Source: Flectonema sp. DT1601 (taxonomy: Eukaryota > Euglenozoa > Diplonemea > Diplonemida > Diplonemidae). From it: 64,000 nucleotides of DNA. The notes beneath the pieces are model-generated. The model did not search any database, had not been told where the DNA came from, and worked only from the letters and a program-made list of their open reading frames with translations. A program made the translations under genes and the position numbers. The stretch is taken from assembly GCA_964019425.1 (NCBI GenBank), contig OZ025788.1, forward strand, positions 1,488,001 through 1,552,000, read 5' to 3'. Each line of letters opens with the position of its first letter. Position 1 is the stretch's first letter. Positions 15,001 to 26,646 of the stretch are shown piece after piece.

Positions 15001-18000
15001 GTTACCAGCTATTCCTACTGCCACAATGACTCAGCAGCAGATGCCTGTGTTACCAACTGCTACTCTGCAATTGTTATCTTCCACGTTAACACAGGAGCAG
15101 TTACCAGCTATTCCTACTGCCACAGTGACTCAGCAGCAGTTGCCTGTGTTACCAACTGCTACTCTGCAATTGTTATCTTCCACGTTAACACAGGAGCAGT
15201 TCCCAGCTATTCCTACTGCCACAGTGACTCAGCAGCAGTTGCCTGTGTTACCAACTGCTACTCTGCAATTGTTATCTTCCACGTTAACACAGGAGCAGTT
15301 ACCAGCTATTCCTACTGCCACAGTGACTCAGCAGCAGTTGCCTGTGTTACCAACTGCTACTCTGCAATTGTTATCTTCCACGTTAACACAGGAGCAGTTC
15401 CCAGCTATTCCTACTGCCACAGTGACTCAGCAGCAGTTGCCTGTGTTACCAACTGCTACTCTGCAATTGTTATCTTCCACGTTAACACAGGAGCAGTTAC
15501 CAGCTATTCCTACTGCCACAGTGACTCAGCAGCAGTTGCCTGTGTTACCAACTGCTACTCTGCAATTGTTATCTTCCACGTTAACACAGGAGCAGTTACC
15601 AGCTATTCCTACTGCCACAATGACTCAGCAGCAGATGCCTGTGTTACCAACTGCTACTCTGCAATTGTTATCTTCCACGTTAACACAGGAGCAGTTACCA
15701 GCTATTCCTACTGCCACAGTGACTCAGCAGCAGTTGCCTGTGTTACCAACTGCTACTCTGCAATTGTTATCTTCCACGTTAACACAGGAGCAGTTCCCAG
15801 CTATTCCTACTGCCACAGTGACTCAGCAGCAGTTGCCTGTGTTACCAACTGCTACTCTGCAATTGTTATCTTCCACGTTAACACAGGAGCAGTTACCAGC
15901 TATTCCTACTGCCACAGTGACTCAGCAGCAGTTGCCTGTGTTACCAACTGCTACTCTGCAATTGTTATCTTCCACGTTAACACAGGAGCAGTTACCAGCT
16001 ATTCCTACTGCCACAATGACTCAGCAGCAGATGCCTGTGTTACCAACTGCTACTCTGCAATTGTTATCTTCCACGTTAACACAGGAGCAGTTCCCAGCTA
16101 TTCCTACTGCCACAGTGACTCAGCAGCAGTTGCCTGTGTTACCAACTGCTACTCTGCAATTGTTATCTTCCACGTTAACACAGGAGCAGTTACCAGCTAT
16201 TCCTACTGCCACAATGACTCAGCAGCAGATGCCTGTGTTACCAACTGCTACTCTGCAATTGTTATCTTCAACGTTAACACAGGAGCAGTTCCCAGCTATT
16301 CCTACTGCCACAGTGACTCAGCAGCAGTTGCCTGTGTTACCAACTGCTACTCTGCAATTGTTATCTTCCACGTTAACACAGGAGCAGTTACCAGCTATTC
16401 CTACTGCCACAGTGACTCAGCAGCAGTTGCCTGTGTTACCAACTGCTACTCTGCAATTGTTATCTTCCACGTTAACACAGGAGCAGTTACCAGCTATTCC
16501 TACTGCCACAATGACTCAGCAGCAGATGCCTGTGTTACCAACTGCTACTCTGCAATTGTTATCTTCAACGTTAACACAGGAGCAGTTCCCAGCTATTCCT
16601 ACTGCCACAATGACTCAGCAGCAGATGCCTGTGTTACCAACTGCTACTCTGCAATTGTTATCTTCCACGTTAACACAGGAGCAGTTACCAGCTATTCCTA
16701 CTGCCACAATGACTCAGCAGCAGATGCCTGTGTTACCAACTGCTACTCTGCAATTGTTATCTTCCACGTTAACACAGGAGCAGTTACCAGCTATTCCTAC
16801 TGCCACAGTGACTCAGCAGCAGTTGCCTGTGTTACCAACTGCTACTCTGCAATTGTTATCTTCCACGTTAACACAGGAGCAGTTACCAGCTATTCCTACT
16901 GCCACAGTGACTCAGCAGCAGTTGCCTGTGTTGCCAACTGCTACTCTGCAATTGTTATCTTCCACGTTAACACAGGAGCAGTTACCAGCTATTCCTACTG
17001 CCACGATGACTCAGCAGCAGTTGCCTGTGTTGCCAACTGCTACTCTTCAATTGTTATCTTCCACGTTAACACAGGAGCAGTTACCAGCTATTCCTACTGC
17101 CACGATGACTCAGCAGCAGATGCCTGTGTTACCAACTGCTACTCTTCAATTGTCATCTTCCACGTTAACACAGGAGCAGTTACCAGCTATTCCTACTGCC
17201 ACAATGACTCAGCAGCAGATGCCTGTGTTACCAACTGCTACTCTGCAATTGTTATCTTCCACGTTAACACAGGAGCAGTTACCAGCTATTCCTACTGCCA
17301 CAGTGACTCAGCAGCAGATGCCTGTGTTACCAACTGCTACTCTGCAATTGTTATCTTCCACGTTAACACAGGAGCAGTTACCAGCTATTCCTACTGCCAC
17401 AATGACTCAGCAGCAGATGCCTGTGTTACCAACTGCTACTCTGCAATTGTTATCTTCCACGTTAACACAGGAGCAGTTACCAGCTATTCCTACTGCCACA
17501 GTGACTCAGCAGCAGATGCCTGTGTTACCAACTGCTACTCTGCAATTGTTATCTTCCACGTTAACACAGGAGCAGTTACCAGCTATTCCTACTGCCACAA
17601 TGACTCAGCAGCAGATGCCTGTGTTACCAACTGCTACTCTGCAATTGTTATCTTCCACGTTAACACAGGAGCAGTTACCAGCTATTCCTACTGCCACAGT
17701 GACTCAGCAGCAGTTGCCTGTGTTACCAACCGCTACTCTGCAATTGTTATCTTCCACGTTAACACAGGAGCAGTTACCAGCTATTCCTACTGCCACAGTG
17801 ACTCAGCAGCAGATGCCTGTGTTACCAACTGCTACTCTGCAATTGTTATCTTCCACGTTAACACAGGAGCAGTTACCAGCTATTCCTACTGCCACAGTGA
17901 CTCAGCAGCAGATGCCTGTGTTACCAACCGCTACTCTGCAATTGTTATCTTCCACGTTAACACAGGAGCAGTTACCAGCTATTCCTACTGCCACAGTGAC

Positions 18001-19656
18001 TCAGCAGCAGATGCCTGTGTTACCAACTGCTACTCTGCAATTGTTATCTTCCACGTTAACACAGGAGCAGTTACCAGCTATTCCTACTGCCACAGTGACT
18101 CAGCAGCAGATGCCTGTGTTACCAACTGGTACTCTGCAATTGTTATCTTCCACGTTAACACAGGAGCAGTTACCAGCTATTCCTACTGCCACAGTGACTC
18201 AGCAGCAGATGCCTGTGTTACCAACTGCTACTCTGCAATTGTTATCTTCCACGTTAACACAGGAGCAGTTACCAGCTATTCCTACTGCCACAGTGACTCA
18301 GCAGCAGATGCCTGTGTTACCAACTGCTACTCTGCAATTGTTATCTTCCACGTTAACACAGGAGCAGTTACCAGCTATTCCTACTGCCACAATGACTCAG
18401 CAGCAGATGCCTGTGTTACCAACTGCTACTCTGCAATTGTTATCTTCCACGTTAACACAGGAGCAGTTACCAGCTATTCCTACTGCCACAGTGACTCAGC
18501 AGCAGATGCCTGTGTTACCAACTGCTACTCTGCAATTGTTATCTTCCACGTTAACACAGGAGCAGTTACCAGCTATTCCTACTGCCACAATGACTCAGCA
18601 GCAGATGCCTGTGTTACCAACTGCTACTCTGCAATTGTTATCTTCCACGTTAACACAGGAGCAGTTACCAGCTATTCCTACTGCCACAATGACTCAGCAG
18701 CAGATGCCTGTGTTACCAACTGCTACTCTGCAATTGTTATCTTCCACGTTAACACAGGAGCAGTTACCAGCTATTCCTACTGCCACAGTGACTCAGCAGC
18801 AGATGCCTGTGTTACCAACTGCTACTCTGCAATTGTTATCTTCCACGTTAACACAGGAGCAGTTACCAGCTATTCCTACTGCCACAGTGACTCAGCAGCA
18901 GATGCCTGTGTTACCAACCGCTACTCTGCAATTGTTATCTTCCACGTTAACACAGGAGCAGTTACCAGCTATTCCTACTGCCACAGTGACTCAGCAGCAG
19001 ATGCCTGTGTTACCAACTGCTACTCTGCAATTGTTATCTTCCACGTTAACACAGGAGCAGTTACCAGCTATTCCTACTGCCACAGTGACTCAGCAGCAGA
19101 TGCCTGTGTTACCAACTGGTACTCTGCAATTGTTATCTTCCACGTTAACACAGGAGCAGTTACCAGCTATTCCTACTGCCACAGTGACTCAGCAGCAGAT
19201 GCCTGTGTTACCAACTGCTACTCTGCAATTGTTATCTTCCACGTTAACACAGGAGCAGTTACCAGCTATTCCTACTGCCACAATGACTCAGCAGCAGATG
19301 CCTGTGTTACCAACTGCTACTCTTCAATTGTCATCTTCCACGTTAACACAGGAGCAGTTACCAGCTATTCCTACTGCCACGATGACTCAGCAGCAGTTGC
19401 CTGTGTTGCCAACTGCTACTCTTCAATTGTTATCTTCCACGTTAACACAGGAGCAGTTACCAGCTATTCCTACTGCCACGATGACTCAGCAGCAGATGCC
19501 TGTGTTACCAACTGCTACTCTTCAATTGTCATCTTCCACGTTAACACAGGAGCAGTTACCAGCTATTCCTACTGCCACGATGACTCAGCAGCAGTTGCCT
19601 GTGTTACCAACTGCTACTCTGCAATTGTTATCTTCCACGTTAACACAGGAGCAGAT
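1..19656 (+). repeat. 99-bp coding tandem repeat, about 198 copies
   Basis: The unit is 99 bp (33 codons), for example from 23 to 121, and runs without a break in length or frame from the left edge to 19656. Substitutions are few and mostly at fixed sites: Val/Met in TVT/TMT, Met/Leu/Ile after QQQ, Ala/Ser/Val after QLP, Leu/Phe before PAIP, and Ala/Thr/Gly before TLQ. Variants recur in blocks, such as the TTTLQ plus acattaacacag pair between 10550 and 14000 and the QFP units between 14900 and 16620. This points to recent unequal exchange or gene conversion. The array extends past the left edge. Confidence 0.98.
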
Positions 19657-22171
19657 GCCAGCGCAAAGTTTTACTTTAAAATTGTCTTCATCGACGTTAA
19701 CGCCGAAGACAGCAAGTTTGACTAATGCGATTGCGATACCTAAAGTTAGTGAGACAGTTAGCGTTGTTCGGTCATTTGCTAGTTTGACTACCACGCTGAC
19801 AAAGTCTTTAATACCAACAGGTTCTTTGACACTCTCTGTGTTGGAAAGATTGGCGACTGCTTCTGTGACTTTAACAGAATCATTAGTATCTACGACACCG
19901 TCAAAGTCGTGGACGGTGCCCTCTTCGTCTCTGACGAATATGCATTCGTTGACTGCTATAACTGTTAGTGATTCAATGACGGCCTTAGTGAAAGCATCAA
20001 CGACTGCGACAGTAATGCAATTGCGTGATACTGCAACAGTAACAATAAGAGTTAAGGAAAGTAGTACCGAGACTTTGTCGCCGACGATTAGTTTAACGTT
20101 TGTACCGACGCCGCTTCCGACAGCAAGCCAACTAGAGAATGTTGGGATGCAGCTGTCTGTTGAAGGAATGGATGCAGGGCATGCAATTCTTCGAACAGTT
20201 CAAAATGCTGTCATGGACGGAGTTGCAGAATTCCTGGGGGTACGTATTGCTGCTATCTTTTGTTGTCATTTTTATATTGTTGATAATATTAGTAAAAGAA
20301 CAAAAAACAGGTATCGCCTGACTACATCACTCTAAACAGCGTAGAGTCCTGGGACGGTGATGCATGGCAGGTATGTTGTTGTTGTACCTAAGTGAAGTTT
20401 TCATAAAAAAATCATAAAAAACAGACGGTGTCTGCTGCTCACAGAAGATTTAAATTACTACAAGTTACTGCGGTTGGCACTATTCGTTTTGTGTTTTCTG
20501 TGAAGTCGCCAGCTGTAGACGTGTCGACGGTATGTTAGTATTGAGGAATAATTTACTCATTTTAGTATTTGGTTCTGCTTCACTACAATTGGAAGTTGTG
20601 ATTCTGTTCAAAGCAATCAATCGATTGACTTTCATAACCTCCCAACAGCTTGTCGCTCGCATCGGGAGCAGCACTACGTCCCGAGAACTCGAGAATGATA
20701 TCAACAAACAACTGACTGCAGTTGGTGTACCTGACATCGTAACTGTAGGTGTGGTCGCTTCTACACCGTCTCCGGTGATAACAGCAGCGGCTTCGAATAA
20801 CGATGATGATGCGTATGTCTTTATTTAATAACGTAACAGATGTCAGCTAAATCGCAATATCTAAAACCAAACAGAATACACTCTCAGTGGTGGTTCTACG
20901 TTGCTTTAGGATGTGTGGCGTTACTTATTGCTGCATCAGTAATATATGCTGCCTGCAGAGTAAAGGAGCCACCAATTGACATTGAGGCACCAAAAGAAGA
21001 TGAGAAAATTAGAACTGCAGATGAGCATTTGGCTGGTAGAAGAGAGGAGGAAATACAACGTCAACATCAGCCGCAACATGTTGTTGTTGTTGATCCTGAA
21101 AGACGGACCCAAGACCATAAACGCGAGAGAGATGATGAGGTAGTCAGCGATGACCACCAGCAACCATTTGAAGTTCATCAGAACCCAATAGAAGCTGGTG
21201 CTCACTTGATGTACTCTGACGCTGAAGGTCAGGTAAGTGAGCACTCTGGTAGTGAAGTCCAGCCGCGATCAAGAAAAGAGAAGAAACATCGCCATCACAA
21301 AAAGCACAATAAGAAGCAAAAATCGAATGCTCAGAGCCCTACTAAAATCGCACTTTCTGGTGTTGTGTTGGAAGAGAAGTCAGGAGCACCCGACACCACT
21401 GTACAAGACATCGAATACGAGAAAGTAGCTCTCGTCATTAGAACTGTTCGCAATATCAGAAGGCAACACAGAGCTAATACGGATGTGAAGTTATCGAAGA
21501 GAGATTTCAAGCGACTTTATCCGGACTTGTACGAAATGAGTGAAGCCGTAAAGAGACTACCAGAGTATAGTTATATAAAGAGCAGACAAGTTCAAAAGAG
21601 ATTAGAATTCGGGGAACCAACAGAACCTTTTGAGGTGTCTGATTTAGACGACAGTTCTTGCAGAGGTCTGGCTGTAGTACAATTGGTGTTGAACATTACA
21701 GGAAAATCTTCTCTCGATAAAGTTGTAGTTTCTGATCTTGGGATGTCACTCATTAACGTAATAATGGGAACTGTCGCAAATTTGCGATCTATCAGAGCTG
21801 CCCAAGGTAGTCGCTTCTCGGTCCGTGATCTCGCCCACCATGAACCTGGTTTGTTCTATTTGTATAAAATTGCAAAGAGCTCGCAGCTCTACGAAACCTT
21901 CCGACACGACCGCGACATCCACAGAAAAGGGAAAATAAGCATTGTTCTCCCTGGACAAGATTCTCCTCGCACTATTTGCTACTCCAGTTCTCTCACAGTT
22001 GCATCAATTAAGGAACTGATCATGTCCGACGTGGGAGTTGCGAATATCGAGTCCATCTCACTGATGATGAAGGAAGCAGAGCTGGGACCGGATACTGTGA
22101 CTGTTGGAAACCTTTCGATAGAAAAGAATGCGACTCTAGAAGTTCGAATCACGCAACCTATTTCCCAGTAG
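2..22171 (+). CDS. Giant mucin-like single-pass membrane protein, 5-exon model, 5' end outside window
   Basis: Seen: a frame open from the left edge. My model is exons 2-20239, 20311-20370, 20425-20529, 20649-20812 and 20875-22171, about 7287 residues without the N terminus. Residues 1-6550 are 33-residue Thr/Pro/Gln repeats; 19657-20239 encodes a degenerate Ser/Thr-rich stalk. Exons 2-4 encode a short globular part resembling the membrane-proximal modules of large surface proteins. A helix follows (20887-20957, WWFYVALGCVALLIAASVIY), then a charged tail with a Lys/His-rich stretch near 21270-21330 and a ubiquitin-like fold at 21929-22162. Inference: a type I surface protein with a long, probably O-glycosylated stalk, for adhesion or as a coat. 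Phases match at all four junctions and every joined exon is open. An AATAAA lies at 22232. The signal peptide and true start are not visible. No named family recognised. Confidence 0.75.
20240..20874 (+). other. Four small spliceosomal introns in the giant surface gene
   Basis: Proposed introns: 20240-20310 (71 nt, GTACGT), 20371-20424 (54 nt, GTATGT), 20530-20648 (119 nt, GTATGT) and 20813-20874 (62 nt, GTATGT), all ending in CAG. The first three are phase 0, the last phase 2. Each read-through frame hits a stop soon after its donor, while the spliced frame stays open into the membrane helix and tail. For introns 3 and 4 other AG sites exist (20565, 20839), but they give the wrong frame. Inferred from frame and motif only; no transcript seen. 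Confidence 0.72.
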
Positions 22172-22933
22172 TTCGGTCACAGCGATGACTTGTTTACTAA
22201 TTAAGTGTTAGTAAATAAGTTGTCGAAGAAAAATAAATATTTTGTTACTGGTATATTCTGTTTAGTCTTTTATACGGATCGTTCTCCCCCTCCCTGTCAT
22301 CCCTTTTGTGCCTCCGCAGCTTCATAACAAAAGTTGATGGGGCTACGTGACACTTTCACACGACCATCGAGCTTTTTTTTTTTGTTTTTTTTTGTCTTTT
22401 TTTTAATAATAATCCAGTCCCCTCCCCCGTTGCGTGTTAACCTTGATTTATTATTATCCAAGTCCCCCACCCTCTTTGCAAGGCTTTTTAATTTCTAATT
22501 TCAATGGCTTACGGAGGAACGTTGGCCCACGCCCAACAGCTTTTAAACAACTATTTTGCCTTCCAGATGGCTGTGTTTCTTTGTTACAAATGCAGTTGTT
22601 TCTCCTTCCCAATCCCCGCATTTGCCAAATGTTCATATCTTTGTGGATGTGTTCTGTTTTTATCTGTTTTGTTGAATTTCCTGCCAACATTGCTGTCTGT
22701 GTATGTTGTTTTTTCGTCTGACTGCTCGTTCTTCTGATCTGCCTTGTTGTTGAAGAGGCGACCATTTCATCTCAAATAGAGATCGTTCACCCCGCAATTT
22801 CCCTTTTTTTGGTGCCTTAAAAGCAAAGGAAGCGTTGTTGCTGTTGATAAATAAGACAACTGAAGTCTAACAATAAATAAAAGAAGCTTCTATGGAGCAT
22901 GTTCAGATGTGATCTCGCTTCTGTGAGACAATG

Positions 22934-22995
22934 TATTCTGCGATTAAAAATTCCGCGGAATTTTCCTTTTTGGAAATTCCGCAAATATGCAGAAT
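22934..22995. repeat. Nested inverted repeat (hairpin)
   Basis: Outer arms ATTCTGC and GCAGAAT enclose inner arms GCGGAATTTTCC and GGAAATTCCGC around a T-rich loop. The structure could form a hairpin in RNA or DNA. No flanking gene or terminator logic is evident, and its function is unknown. Confidence 0.55.
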
Positions 22996-23448
22996 CAATC
23001 TTTGCGACTTTTTACCTGTTCTTCCGATGTTACCTTCTTCAATTGGAGCCTTCTTCACCTTCTCGAATTAATCCTTGAGCAGTGAGAGAGTTGCAGCCGA
23101 CCAACTATTGGCATCACTTGGATTTCACTACATTATTGTGGTTCTAGATAAGCGGTCTTTTCCCTTGATCAGATCTATTGCGGCAAAGAGTAGGTCAGTG
23201 GATTGTTTGAGTACAAGCAAATCCTAAATACTTAATTAATTGTTTAGATATCATTTCTTTTAATCACTTTCGTTTTTTCTTCTTTTTATTGAATAGTTTT
23301 CTACTTCTGTCGTCAGCGAGTGTTGCTTGCATGACTAGTAGTTGCAAGCAACCAGCATAGTCCACTCTTTTCTTAATATTCGTGTCTTAGATTTATAGAA
23401 ACAGTAGAGAAAAGAGTGTTTTTTTTTTCATTCAAATGGAGAGGTTCC

Positions 23449-23721
23449 ATGCATACTACATCTGTTCGCAGTGACAGGTCGAAACAGTTTTTTCGACTAA
23501 GGTGGCGATCGTTTACTTGTCCCATCAGAACAGCTGCTGCGCTGTCTGCTCACTTGATTGACCACTTGTGGTGGTTGTGCGTTTTGCTTCTAAGTTTCTA
23601 CATTCTTCCAACTGCTGTGGCAAATGGAATGAACCATCGAAACAGAGAATCGAACTCTTGGCGCAATATTTGTCTTCGTCATCCTTACTTCCTTACAAAC
23701 AAACTCACAATAGATAATTAG
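23449..23721 (+). CDS. Orphan 90-residue reading frame with one hydrophobic segment
   Basis: The first ATG of this frame is at 23449; the few codons upstream lack an ATG. Around residues 42-60 there is a strongly hydrophobic stretch ending in small residues (LCVLLLSFYILPTAVANG), which looks like a signal peptide or signal anchor. The N-terminal 40 residues are basic and the C-terminal 30 are polar. I recognise no family. It could be a small secreted or membrane protein, the first exon of something longer, or chance. It lies in the gap between two + strand genes. Confidence 0.2.
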   Translation: MHTTSVRSDRSKQFFRLRWRSFTCPIRTAAALSAHLIDHLWWLCVLLLSFYILPTAVANGMNHRNRESNSWRNICLRHPYFLTNKLTIDN

Positions 23722-23814
23722 TCTCCTCCCATTGAGTGTAACAGTAAGGCATTGAAACGGCCTCGCTGACATTCAAGAAGCACTCTGCGGATATTTATTA
23801 CCATGTGTAGTACC

Positions 23815-23905
23815 TCACTACTCTCCACCCAGACCCTTGAGGCAAAACCCAAAACAGTCTCCGGGTCTGAATCGATACCCACGACACTGGGTGCCCCTTC
23901 CGACC
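23815..23905 (-). repeat. Possible tRNA-derived SINE relic
   Basis: Read on the minus strand, this stretch has a GCAGCGGTCGG segment like a pol III A box. A short perfect stem ACCCA/TGGGT follows, then GGTATCGATTC, which is close to a B box. It does not fold as a tRNA. No second copy is visible in the window, so the assignment is weak. Confidence 0.25.
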
Positions 23906-24653
23906 GCTGCAGATAAAGGATTGATTTTTTAGGAGCGTTTGTGGTACGTTCAATCGCATTTGCGATTATGTTGTGCTTTATTCTGTGTTTTTACTTCGTT
24001 TAAAAAGAATTGTTTTTCATGCCGAAGACAATCGTCCAAAGGATGGATATTTTTGGCTGATTATGGCCGCTCAAACGAGTCAATAAAATAAAAGTGAGAA
24101 CGAAACGGGGAAATCACACTTTCCCTGGTGACATGGAACAGAATCATGTCGTTGTTACGTCGTTGTGGATATTAACAACAGGATTGTAGTTGAACGGGGG
24201 AATAGGAATTTTTTGCAAAATAAACTCCGCCATTATTCTCTCCTTGAACTATTGCTTCATACAAGCATCTGACCATTTCTCAACAAGCGACGTTTACTAA
24301 CTAGTAGAATGTCTGATAGAAAGGTCTTTTCCCCTAATTATTTTCGAAAATGCTCAGGGTGTTCCAATTCTTACTTCCGCAAGTGTAAGGTGTTTAGTTT
24401 CACATCGTGCAGCGTTTTTTTTTCGCAATTTGCATTATTTTCAACTCAATAACCTGCTGAAGCGCATTCCCATTCGATCAGGTGCAGCTTAAGCCGCCGT
24501 AAAGTTACGAAGTTGCTTTGTGTTTGATCTTAGAACTTTATTATTTAACAGGTGTTTAAAAACTATTACTTCAATTGATTTTGGGGTATGCGAGTTATCA
24601 ATCCGAACTTATCAAACGTGAGAGAAACTTGATATTATGACAGACACACAACA

Positions 24654-26349
24654 ATGGGAGGCAAGGAACTTCTGATACTTCTGCTCTGGGCAGTAGTTTG
24701 CCAGGGAAGCGATAATTTCGACCCGAAGGACACTATTGTACTCGACGAGAATAACTTCTCACAAGTGAAAGATGACACCTGGATGGTAATGTTTTGGGCT
24801 CCGTGGTGCGCTCACTGCAGAAGAGTGAAACCGCTATTTGCAGAAGCCAGTGAAAAGGTGAAAAAGGGGGTCAGCCTCGGAATGGTGGACTGCACGGCTG
24901 ACAACGGTAAACCAGTTTGCGATGCCCTGGGAGTAACTTCATACCCAACATTTAAATATTCTATCCCTGGGGAAGAGATGATGAAGTATGACGGACCACG
25001 ACAGACTGAAGACTTCATTCGTTTTATTGACAGATTGGGAGATCCATCAGTCCACGTCCTGAAATTTAACGCTGCTGACATTCAGGAACTACAAAAGCGA
25101 GATGATGTTAACGTCTTCGTCTTCTGTACACCGGAAGGTCAAATAACTCCTCACACGACCTGGTTGGCTCGTCGGGGTCTCACTTTTGGGCGAAGTCACT
25201 TTGGGACTCATCCCATTCAGAGTACTCTTTGTGACAGTAAGCAAACAGCCTTTTTAATTAATGACATCGGAACTACAGAAATCCACATCCCAACCGATGA
25301 GAACGAGGAAGGCAATCTTGAGAGCATCATGACGGGAGACTTGGATCTGCACAATTTAAAAATTGCTTTGGATTGGATTGAAAAACACAAACACCTCACT
25401 GTTGATAGAATCGACCAGGCGACCTTTCACCATTTGACAAAATCAAACAAGACATTCCTCGCAATGTACGTAAGCGCAGAAGGCGAATGGGACGATCAGC
25501 GTCCTTACTTAGAAGTCCTCCGCAAGTTAGTTGGAAAGTCGCATGCGGAGAGAGTTTCTTTTGGCTGGTTGTGCGGAGTTCTGTATGCGGAGTGGGTGGC
25601 TGATTTAGTGTCTGTAGATACATTGCCTACTGTTTTGGTTTATAATTTAGATGAGGAGTCTGTCTTAACAACTGAAGAGATGCGAATCGCTGTCCATCAT
25701 GCGGTGAAGCAGCGCGGAGATCATGACGGTGCCATGGAAGCAGCTGTAGACGACCTCATTGAGGGAATCCACTCCGGTAGATACCAAATGACATATAAGG
25801 GACACGCCGGCATCGTTCTCGGTGCAGCCCAACGTTTTGCTCCATTCCTCCTCCCACATCTAAATGAGCTGCGTCGAGCAACACAATCGGATCTTCTTTT
25901 CATGTGCGTTATCTCAGTTGTTGTTGTACTCATTGTATGTACTTAAGCAAAGTGCTTTTTTATTTTTGGGAAAACCTCTAATCAACTCAACACAAAAAAA
26001 GTGCCTTGTGACCTGTGGTTAAAAAATCTGTCACCCAGAATCCCAATAGGGGTTTTCCCTTTATTTTTTTCTTACGCAAAAAAATAAACAAATTTAATAA
26101 ACCCAGTTTACAATTCTGACGAACATCTTGCAACTTGCTTGTGGGAGCGTTGATGATGATGAGGCTAAAAAGCGGGAGATGGCAACTCAAGTATGTATTC
26201 TAATTCTGTGAAGGAATTACCGGCACATCATTCAACAAATAACTTTACAGTTGTTGCAACGCAAACAGCAGTTGGTCACAGCTGCTGCCTCCCAGTTGCG
26301 AAATGCGGGTGCCCCAACTGCAGGAGCGGAGGACAAGAAGAACCAATAG
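24654..26349 (+). CDS. TMX-like transmembrane protein disulfide isomerase, 3 exons
   Basis: Exons 24654-25934, 26107-26190 and 26251-26349 (introns 172 and 60 nt, both GTATGT...CAG, phase 0) give 487 residues. The signal peptide is MGGKELLILLLWAVVCQG. A thioredoxin domain covers about 20-130, with the redox site WCAHC near 51-55 and the cis-proline loop TSYPT near 98. A divergent thioredoxin-like middle follows. The first exon alone would stop inside the membrane helix; splicing extends it (CVISVVVVLI then FTILTNIL) and adds a charged tail ending KKNQ, a KKXX ER-retrieval signal. Known: TMX proteins are type I ER oxidoreductases that make or rearrange disulfides in secretory proteins. CAHC replaces the common CGHC. 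The start is the only ATG giving a signal peptide. It lies between the giant surface gene and the phosphate exporter. Confidence 0.82.
25935..26250 (+). other. Two introns and the small middle exon of the TMX-like gene
   Basis: Introns 25935-26106 and 26191-26250 flank an 84-nt exon at 26107-26190. Donors are GTATGT and acceptors CAG. The joined frame stays open and continues the membrane helix. Without splicing, translation would add two residues and stop at 25946. Confidence 0.75.
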
Positions 26350-26646
26350 CTGTACAGGACTAGTTGCACCCACTATTCTATTCATGCACTTTCTCTTAGT
26401 TTTGTTCGCAGTTGAGTGTTTGCTTCTGTTTGGGTTACTTGCAAGTAGCTGAATATTTAAAGGGAAAAAAATATACCATGAAGTCAAGTTTACTTAATTT
26501 ACAGCAATAACCAAAAGACAAATGATGCTTGCTGATTCATTGTTGCTTACCACAAAGCCTGTGTCGGCCTACTAGGACGATTCCGGTTAGTTTCTTTGGT
26601 AATTTTCTAAAGGGAAAAAATCAATTCACAGTTTGACACAGCTGAA
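26350..26646. other. Intergenic spacer between TMX-like and XPR1-like genes
   Basis: About 300 bp of AT-rich sequence. Nothing coding is recognised. Pyrimidine-rich tracts followed by AG near 26605-26630 could belong to a 5' UTR or a first-intron acceptor of the downstream gene. Confidence 0.5.

Larger units (their letters stand above)
22172..24653. other. Long intergenic stretch, T-rich
   Basis: No convincing gene. It begins with a likely 3' UTR (AATAAA at 22232) and T-rich runs near 22370-22400. It also holds a hairpin at 22934-22995, an orphan reading frame at 23449-23721 and a tRNA-like relic near 23815-23905. The rest is AT-rich sequence in which I recognise nothing. Small multi-exon genes could be missed here. 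Confidence 0.5.

Noticed and set aside
20139-20828. Two small independent genes (60 and 98 codons)
   Set aside because: Both are explained as intron plus exon pieces of the giant surface gene; their apparent starts lie in introns or in the wrong frame.
22434-22765. Overlapping 95- and 103-codon frames on opposite strands
   Set aside because: Low-complexity T-rich or Lys/Thr-rich translations without domains or splice logic.
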